Of a stretch of 64,000 nt of DNA, positions 57,095-64,000 are shown one piece after another (within the stretch, counting starts at the first letter, position 1; every line of letters starts with the position of its first letter). Both the position numbers and the translations under genes were made by a program. The notes below the pieces were generated by a model. It saw only the letters and a program-made list of their open reading frames with translations. It did not search any database and had not been told where the DNA came from. The stretch comes from Argopecten irradians (lineage: Eukaryota > Mollusca > Bivalvia > Pectinida > Pectinidae): the NCBI RefSeq assembly GCF_041381155.1, contig NC_091144.1, positions 13,525,544 to 13,589,543 of the forward strand. Reading direction: 5' to 3'.

Positions 57095-60000
57095 ATGGAA
57101 ATGGATATTCATATCACACTATTGGTTTTGTCAACAGCAATCGTATGTTTATATGCTAGCGGTAAGTTGATACATTATGTAACCGACATACGTGTACAAA
57201 GTTGTTTCCCTATCACTCAGAATGGCTAACAGACGATACTTCCAACGTATCATCCTCAATACTCCAGGGGTTCCGAACACTTACGATCTCTACACCCCTG
57301 GAATATATCATAATACATTTGAAGGCAACAGAATGGTACACTGTGGTTAGCAGGAAATATTTGCAGGCCTGTGATTACTTCAGATGTTTCCCGCTGAGCT
57401 GCCCCCAATATTACTACATGTATGGCATAGTGCAGGGGCGTAGAGATAGTAAGTAATGGAACCCCAGGAGCATCGAGGATGCCGATTTATATTACCACAT
57501 ATTGCTCAAGTAACATAACAATGTTTAGAAAAATAAGGCCAAACAGCATATACAATTATATATGATGACAAATGCATATACAATTTGACTGTTATGTGGT
57601 TATAATTAAAGATATATCGTATTTGTTTAACAGGTCTGACTAATGAGGAGCTGACTTACTTCAGAGTCAGCGGTTCATATGATGCTACTGTTAATGTAGC
57701 TTCACAGACAGACAGGTATTGATAAATACTTAATTATACTATATATATAATCACATAGACTGATATTCAGTGACTCCACCAACGTAATATAATCCGTACG
57801 ATTCGAGCACGTCGTGAACAAATAGCAAACTTCTTGACACAGTTTAACATAGGGACTTTTTGCAAAGTAGGTTAAGTACAAAACTGACTTAAGTCTAAAG
57901 TTTTCATATAAGCTACATCAGAAGAAAAGCTTAAGTTTTGACTTAAGTCTGCACTTTTGTTTCGAGAAATCGGAGCCTTGTCCTTTTTGTTCATTTTATA
58001 TGAGATTTTATAAAAAAAAAATCGTCTCGACGATTAAAGTGAATAGTCGGGCAAAGAAAATCAGTCTAAATGCGTTCATTGGCCTTCCAAAAGTTCTCAC
58101 ATATTGATACGACGGCCAAGTTCTGCTTACGTTTCCCAGTTCTGACCATTAAAATAAAGGAAAGTTGAAAGCATTGAAAGCGAGGCTGCGTGGAAATGTA
58201 ACCACGGACATAGTCAGCCGGGAGGACATTTTAGGATCCCTATACTTTAAATTAATTTCTTTGTACGCATACAGATTTTGGCAAGAGATTTCATTTTTCT
58301 ATTTCATAAGAAATTATACTGGATACATTCACACCAGTTTACCGACTTTAGCCATCCTGCCCGACTGTTCACTTTAAACTTTTGATCTCCAAGGCTCGGG
58401 AAATATCACGCCTTCGGGTAAATAAACCTCCATATAACAATGCAACCGTGGACATCACTGCATAGAACAATAATAATAATAAAGATTATATGTGACCACC
58501 TCATGTAGGCGAGCTAAATAAAACAATACTGACAGTGAACTTAAGCTATGATTTTAAACAGGTACATGATCATGGCGTCAGGTCAACCGGATCATGATTG
58601 GGAAGTTGTCAACCCTAACACACCAGTCGACCAAAACTACAATATCCCGATACCGAAAACCCCAACAAACGAGAGCACTCCGGGATGTTTGGCTCTAGGC
58701 ATCATCGGCATTACCAGAACTGGTGTTGCCCTTTACAATCCTCTGGATGCCCAAAGTGAAAATGCTGTAGAAGGTCCTGGGGCGGAGGTACTAGACAGCT
58801 GTGATGGACACGCGGATCCGCGCGGAGTTTACCACTATCATGACCTACCTTTCAACTGTTTATATAGAGGTGATGTGGACGAATTTATGGGAGTAGCAAT
58901 GGACGGCTATCCTATCTATGGACCTAAAGTAAACGACAGTGGGGTCATCAAAACTCTAACGTCGGCTGATCTGGATAAATGTCATGGTAGATTTACTGCG
59001 GATGGGAGATATCGGTACCACATGACATTCACATTTCCTTACATATTAGGCTGCTTCTGGGGAAGTATACTATACGACAGGACACAAACGCAGGCCATAT
59101 GTTCTTCAGATACCTCAGTTATATATCATTAGCATCCGAAATATAATAGGAAAATTATTTGAAAAAGAACTGTCATTTACCATCAACTGTTATAATTGAT
59201 AAGACATAAAGTTTCATTTTTATCAAACGGAAGTATAAAACTGTTTATGATGTTCCTTGCTTTATAATATGAGTACCTTATTGTGCAGAAGGTACAACGT
59301 ATTCCACACACTTTTATGTAATTATTTTGTTACACAACCAGTGATCATTTTGTGAGAATAGCACATTTTATGATATGGATACACTGTCACCTTCGTCAGC
59401 CATTGTGTATGTGTATATTCATAACGTTTCAATTTCAGTGTGGAACGCCTTATTCGGTCACTACCTCTGTAACTGTTCCACAATGACTGGCGGTGGCGAT
59501 GGTGCCCCTGATCCTGCTTGTCACCATACTAATGCGAACAAACCATCCTATTGCTGTGACCTCAGACCAACACCTAGATACTGTACGGACCCCAATACAG
59601 GTACGACTGCCCGCCCTTCAAGTTCAACTTCTCGCCCTTCAATTACGACAACTCGCCCTCCCAGTACGACTGCTCGCCCTTCAAGTACAACTGCCCACCC
59701 TCCAAGTACGACTTCACGTCCTTCAAGTACAACGGCCCACCCTCCAAGTACATCTGCTAACCCCACAAGCACGACTACTCGCCCAACAAGTACAACTACC
59801 CGCACCACAAGTACGACTGCTCGCCCTTCAAGTACATCTGCTCACTCCACAGGTACATTGAACGACTGCCCGTCCTTTAAGTACAACTGTCCGTCCCACA
59901 GACGTACTTTTTCCTTCTCATCTAAAGCAAATTTAGTATTTATTATTCTTATTTATCCAAATAATATTTCAATAAACACTAACTAGGAAAACTTCAATTT

Positions 60001-60808
60001 CCCCTATCATCCTAAGTTTGGAATTTGATAATTATTATTAAATCAAAATAGTGTCATTTCAAAGACTTTGACGAGCGACTATTCCCTAATGGTTTTCCGC
60101 ATTCAAAATATTTGCAAAATCTGCTTGATAAAAGTATTACTGACCTGACCAAATGAATCTTAAATTAATAGTTATGCCACATCCTTCTGGCCAATATAAA
60201 CTACACCAAAATAGCACGTATATAGTCACATGTTCCACTGACGAGAAATTTTCTCGCTGTCTTCCTCAAATGGTGATTAACTACATGTAGTTCATTAATT
60301 TAAATGTCAATGTTTGTAAGGCCTAAAAAATATTCCTTTCTTTCTTTTTCTCATTTTTGGAACCTTCCCTCCTTTTAAGCAACTCATCTCGCTTCCCAAA
60401 GAAAATATCATTGAAGTGATCAGTTAATATTTTGCAAATATTTTGCAATATTTCGTGTTTAATTCACAAGTTGTTGTAGCTGAATTAAGACAGTGGACTC
60501 TGACGTATATAACAAGTGGTGATTTCATTTTAACAAGAAAAAATCTGAGTCAGTTCAACAGTACATATAATCGAGTAACAAAAGTTTTTCGAAATATAAA
60601 TCCAACAGTAAGGGCGCTGCAATAATTCGTGCATCTTAATATTTGTCGTAATGAATCAATATGGCTTTATTTTCTTGTTTCAGATCCAACACAAACTTGC
60701 TTCCCCGATTGTGATCCCAATGGAGCTAATACACTAAACCAGAGTTACGCCTACGTGTATCTTCTCTTGCTAGCGTGCTGTTACGGAATATTACAGCGTC
60801 TCGTATAA
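57095..60808 (+). CDS. Secreted YHYH-domain protein with mucin-like stalk
   Basis: Five exons: 57095-57161, 57634-57715, 58562-59064, 59439-59852 (or 59439-59600) and 60684-60808, phases 1,2,1,1. This gives 396 aa (312 aa if the shorter exon 4 is used). Residues 1-~22 are a signal peptide (ITLLVLSTAIVCLYAS). Residues ~30-240 are a YHYH domain (YHYH at 140-143; VAMDGYPIYGP; RYRYHMTFTFPYILGCF). A Cys-rich segment, an ~80-residue Thr/Pro/Ser stalk built of TTARPSS-like repeats, and a hydrophobic C-terminus (YAYVYLLLLACCYGIL) follow. That tail would suit a GPI signal or membrane anchor. The molecular role of YHYH domains is unknown. The exon 3 donor (GGAA/GTATAC) is the weakest call. If unused, the frame reads on to a stop at about 59132. 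Confidence 0.8.
57251..57481. mobile_element. Mutator-like MITE, copy 3
   Basis: Termini CATCCTCAATACTCCAGGGG ... ATCGAGGATG match the 2936-3252 element. It is internally shortened to 231 bp. The flanking 9-mers CCAACGTAT and CCGATTTAT match at six of nine positions, so this is an older copy. It lies in intron 1 of the YHYH gene. Confidence 0.8.
58038..58373. mobile_element. 336-bp TTAA-targeted MITE
   Basis: AGTGAATAGTCGGGCAAAG at the left and its imperfect mirror GCCCGACTGTTCACT at the right are each flanked by TTAA (58034-58037, 58374-58377). TTAA targets are used by piggyBac and Kolobok transposons. The ends do not start with the CCY of piggyBac, so a Kolobok-like origin is the better guess. 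It lies in YHYH intron 2. A relative is at 23904-24412. Confidence 0.75.
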
Positions 60809-63514
60809 AACTTTATTCATATTACTCCATTATTAGTTACCATGTCATCACAAAGTTTGGTTAATTCATTTACGCAAACTAAAACAAATGTGTTAATAAC
60901 AAGCTTGGCAATTTATAATTAAACATCGTTGTTATATATAACTAATTATTTCAAATCAAATAATAATGTAACTTATATCTGTAATAGCCATTAAGACTGA
61001 ATTTGGTTTATGTTTTCGAAAGGATATTGAAATTTGTGTTTACTGGAAAACAATACATTAAGTAAGATGTATAGTTTGCTTATACATCTGTTGTAAACGT
61101 TTTATTTTTCGATTTTACTAATACATGTATCCAGGCAACAGTTTTGTCAATGTATTCTAACAAACTATTCTGTTAAAATTCTGAACAGGAAATCATTACA
61201 GAATTGTTAGTAATGGACTTGCCTTTATCTCATGATTTTTTCCATTAATGAATATTGATAAAATTACTAGTAGACAGCAGTATTTTTACCTTAAATTATG
61301 TATAACTCACACATGTAACAGGCCATTTTATACTTCGCTCATTTCCCAAAATATCATATCATATCTTTACATTGTTTTTATTTGTACATGTATGAATATA
61401 TGTTATATAAATTTTTCATATTATATGGATTTTGCAGGACAAAATCATTACTACATATTTGTGAATATTTTTAATAACATTGTATTCATTTCTCTCAATG
61501 AGATGTATGGTATATTACCTATATCATAATTATATGTTTAATGAATTTATCAGTTTCGCTTAGTAAAATCCTCGATTAAAACCGTATCTTCAATACTTAC
61601 GCTATCAAGCAAAGTAGGGTAAGCATAATGAAGATCTGGATTTAATTGATTAATCTGATTAAAATTGAATATCGAATTCATAGTGTTCCATAAGCGTTGA
61701 TGAGAAATAGACAACGGCAATTGTATTTCAAAATTATACGTCTATACATTAAATGTAATGCAAATAGTATGGAAATTTATTTCATATGAAAAAAAGGCAT
61801 ATACATTGAATGAAATATTGAACAGGTTTCATTTTGTACATACTATTTAAATAGTTGGGATTCCTATTACTGTATTAATTAAAGAGAATTTCACTTATCG
61901 ACATATTCTTGTCTGTACTTATGAGTTAGTGGTTCGGGCACCTCTAGATTTTACAGTATAATAATTATATATATAAACATACAGATTAAGTGTAAAAAGA
62001 ATATACTTAATAGAATCTAAATTATCAAGAATTGGTAAACATTCTTATATCTTCAGCGGTATGTGTATTATAAAAGCACACCTAAGAAACGTTTCTTTGT
62101 TTTGTGTGTTAAATAGTATTATGTATAGCACAACATGTAAATTAAAAGTTAAAGCTATGAATTTCAGTGTTACAATACAGTAGATATGTTGAAATGTTGA
62201 AAGTAGATCACATTGATTATGTACATAGTTTTATTTGTATAATTGCTGTATTTTCTTCTCCAGCTTCCCTTTTGCTACTAAAACCTATAAAACAGTATTC
62301 TATAGTTGATAATTTGGGTATACACAAAATTGAAAATTCACCATAAACATAATATGGATACGCATTAACATTTTTAATTTGAAGTGATGCATTTATCATT
62401 TTGTTCATGTAAAAGAAGGCTTCGTGGACTTTTATGTCCCACAGAGTAAAATTAAAACATTATGTTTTTTTTATTAGATTTAATCAAGAAAACTTAACTG
62501 AAACAAAATATTGTTGTGTATCCATGATCTATATTGAAAACAAATTTGTATTCACGTGAATAAAATTTTATCTTAAAACATTAGTCTTCAATACTCTCTG
62601 CTCAAAAAGTGTCATATCTTCCATAAGTTCTATTTCATCAGAGTATTTTGCTTAATCATATATAATAGTACTTGACCTCAAGTCCTCCAAATTATGTACT
62701 ACTTACTTCAAATCTTCTTGAAAATATAATGTTCATACATGTGTAAGTATAGGTAAATTCGTTAAAGCACTTCATCACATACTTCAAATCTGTTCTTTGC
62801 ATTAGGGGAAAAACATGTATCATATGGTTACAGCACTGATGGAGAGATATGAACTTGTAAATCTAAAAGCTATAGATACACAGATACACTTTCAACAGAT
62901 GGAAAATCTAAAATATTTTATATTAAGGACTTACTAGAAGGTGACTTGATTTGTTCTTAGATTAAACTACTTTTAGAATACACAAGTATAGCTTTTCTGT
63001 CATTAGATTTGTAGCTCCTTTGTTTCTGGAACCTTGTCTGTCTAGGAGCAGATCTTTAGAGAAAAAGATTGTGAAGTGCACAAATCATTGGTCTCTGAAG
63101 ACATCTGAAACTGCATATTATCAATCTGATCAATCCGAGTTACTTCCCCTTGTTTTTCTAACACGACACTTTGCGTTGTCTTGTATTAACTTGTATTTAA
63201 GCATTGTGGTCAAAAGAGTTTCAGGTTTTGATGTGTTCATGAATTTAGCAGAGATATCAATTTGCCTTCTATGACATAGATTTCCAGAAAACTGTTCATT
63301 TGCTTATAATTACATTGTAGCTTATACTTTTGAATGTGACACTCGGGATCCCATTCCTGTATATACATGTATCTAGCTTATACTTTTGAATGTGACATTC
63401 CCATTCCTGTATATATTTGGTACAAAAATCACTACAGTCAGCTCCAAGATTGCCTACCAAATAAATTTTTAAGTCATATGAAGAACTGGTTTATTTAATG
63501 TAGAATTATAATTT
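60809..63514. other. 3' flank and intergenic, no gene seen
   Basis: AT-rich sequence without exon-like frames. It may include the YHYH 3'UTR (length unknown). A ~45-bp tandem duplication 'ttatacttttgaatgtgacat...cccattcctgtatata' lies at about 63320-63418. TTTATT at 63490-63495 (AATAAA on the minus strand) could end the neighbouring minus-strand transcript. Confidence 0.5.
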
Positions 63515-63809
63515 TTAGGAGAAAATTTCATCCAATATCGATAAATCTGGTTGCTTTCTGTTCGTAATTTCAGTAAATTGTTTATCCACACTTTCTGACC
63601 TTCCCTCATTTACTGAATCACTGTCAATGGAATGTTCAACAATGTGAGCACTTTCTGAACTTTGTCCTTTTGAAGGTGAACCTGGTATATGGTTTGATCT
63701 CTTATACGCTTTCTTTCTATGTATCTTTTGTCTGAGTAAATCAGTCCTTTTGTGAACATGAGCAGATCCAGTTTCTGACATTTCCTTAGTAGACGTGTCT
63801 CTGAATTTC
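63515..63809 (-). CDS. Last coding exon of an unrecognised gene (partial)
   Basis: The minus-strand exon starts after TTTTATTTTAG (acceptor at 63811-63810) and runs to a stop ending at 63515. It encodes ~97 residues in frame: KFRDTSTKE, a basic stretch (LLRQKIHRKKAYKRS, a possible nuclear signal), a Ser/Glu-rich acidic part, and the C-terminus DLSILDEIFS. It looks hydrophilic and possibly disordered. I do not recognise the family. Upstream exons lie beyond the window. The acceptor, acidic/basic patterning and nearby poly(A) signal support a real exon. Confidence 0.55.
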
Positions 63810-64000
63810 CTAAAATAAAAAGAAGATAACTTGATTTATGTCAAACAAATTTCCAATGAATGGCTATCATTATGCAATTGACAAGTTCTTTTTTATAGAC
63901 AAATTCACTTCAATTCACAATACAAACAAATCTCAGGGTATTTTATCACCTTCACACATCAAAACAATAATAAAAAAGTGTGAATTTGTTGTAAGTGTGT

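Noticed and set aside
59493-59861. Alternative-frame and antisense ORFs over the mucin-like repeat
   Set aside because: They are shadows of the Thr/Pro/Ser repeat. The YHYH frame is supported by splice phases and the Cys-rich segment before it.

Overview
The window looks like nuclear DNA from a lophotrochozoan animal, most likely a bivalve mollusc. This is inferred from AT-rich DNA with small phase-consistent exons in long repeat-filled introns, many TACATGTA-rich intergenic stretches, pearl/HINE-like elements with a ~155-165 bp tandem core, and a secreted ferritin of the type known as yolk ferritin in snails. No bacterial features, CRISPR arrays, rRNA or tRNA genes were seen.

Layout. 1-6400 is gene-poor and holds small foldback elements, a hAT-like remnant and one copy of a 317-bp MITE. 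6401-14448 is a three-level stack. A TIR element (~1.2 kb of its own sequence) contains a Mutator-like MITE with 9-bp target duplications, and a Ty3/gypsy-type LTR retrotransposon (7706-14268) sits at the MITE's edge. Its integrase lies upstream of reverse transcriptase, as in the Gmr1 group. The stack ends ~125 bp before the start codon of a ten-coding-exon gene for a DEK_C + SWIB protein (14581-26754, 3'UTR to ~33290). That gene's introns are filled by pogo-like, HINE-like and TTAA-type elements and a 58-bp minisatellite.

34602-52368 is a ferritin locus with two head-to-head secreted ferritin genes ~1.45 kb apart. The minus-strand gene (221 aa) has lost five of seven ferroxidase ligands. 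The plus-strand gene (228 aa) keeps all seven and carries a ~40-residue Cys-containing insertion encoded by two small phase-0 exons. Intron positions are shared, so the two are paralogues. Two introns of the plus gene are occupied by minisatellites (36-bp units, ~87 copies; 60-bp units, ~23 copies). Each begins at the 5' splice site and repeats the exon end plus splice donor in every unit.

52.5-57 kb is repeat-rich intergenic DNA. 57095-60808 is a five-exon gene for a secreted YHYH-domain protein with a mucin-like Thr/Pro/Ser stalk and a hydrophobic C-terminus. The stalk repeat also starts at a splice-donor-like sequence. At the right edge (63515-63809, minus) is the last exon of an unrecognised gene.

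The most unusual signal is the repeated association of tandem arrays with splice donors: two clear cases in one ferritin gene and a possible third in the neighbouring gene. Next come the active/inactive secreted ferritin pair and the Gmr1-order retrotransposon with a SCAN-like Gag region. Exon models come from reading splice signals and phases by eye; no alignment or expression data were available.
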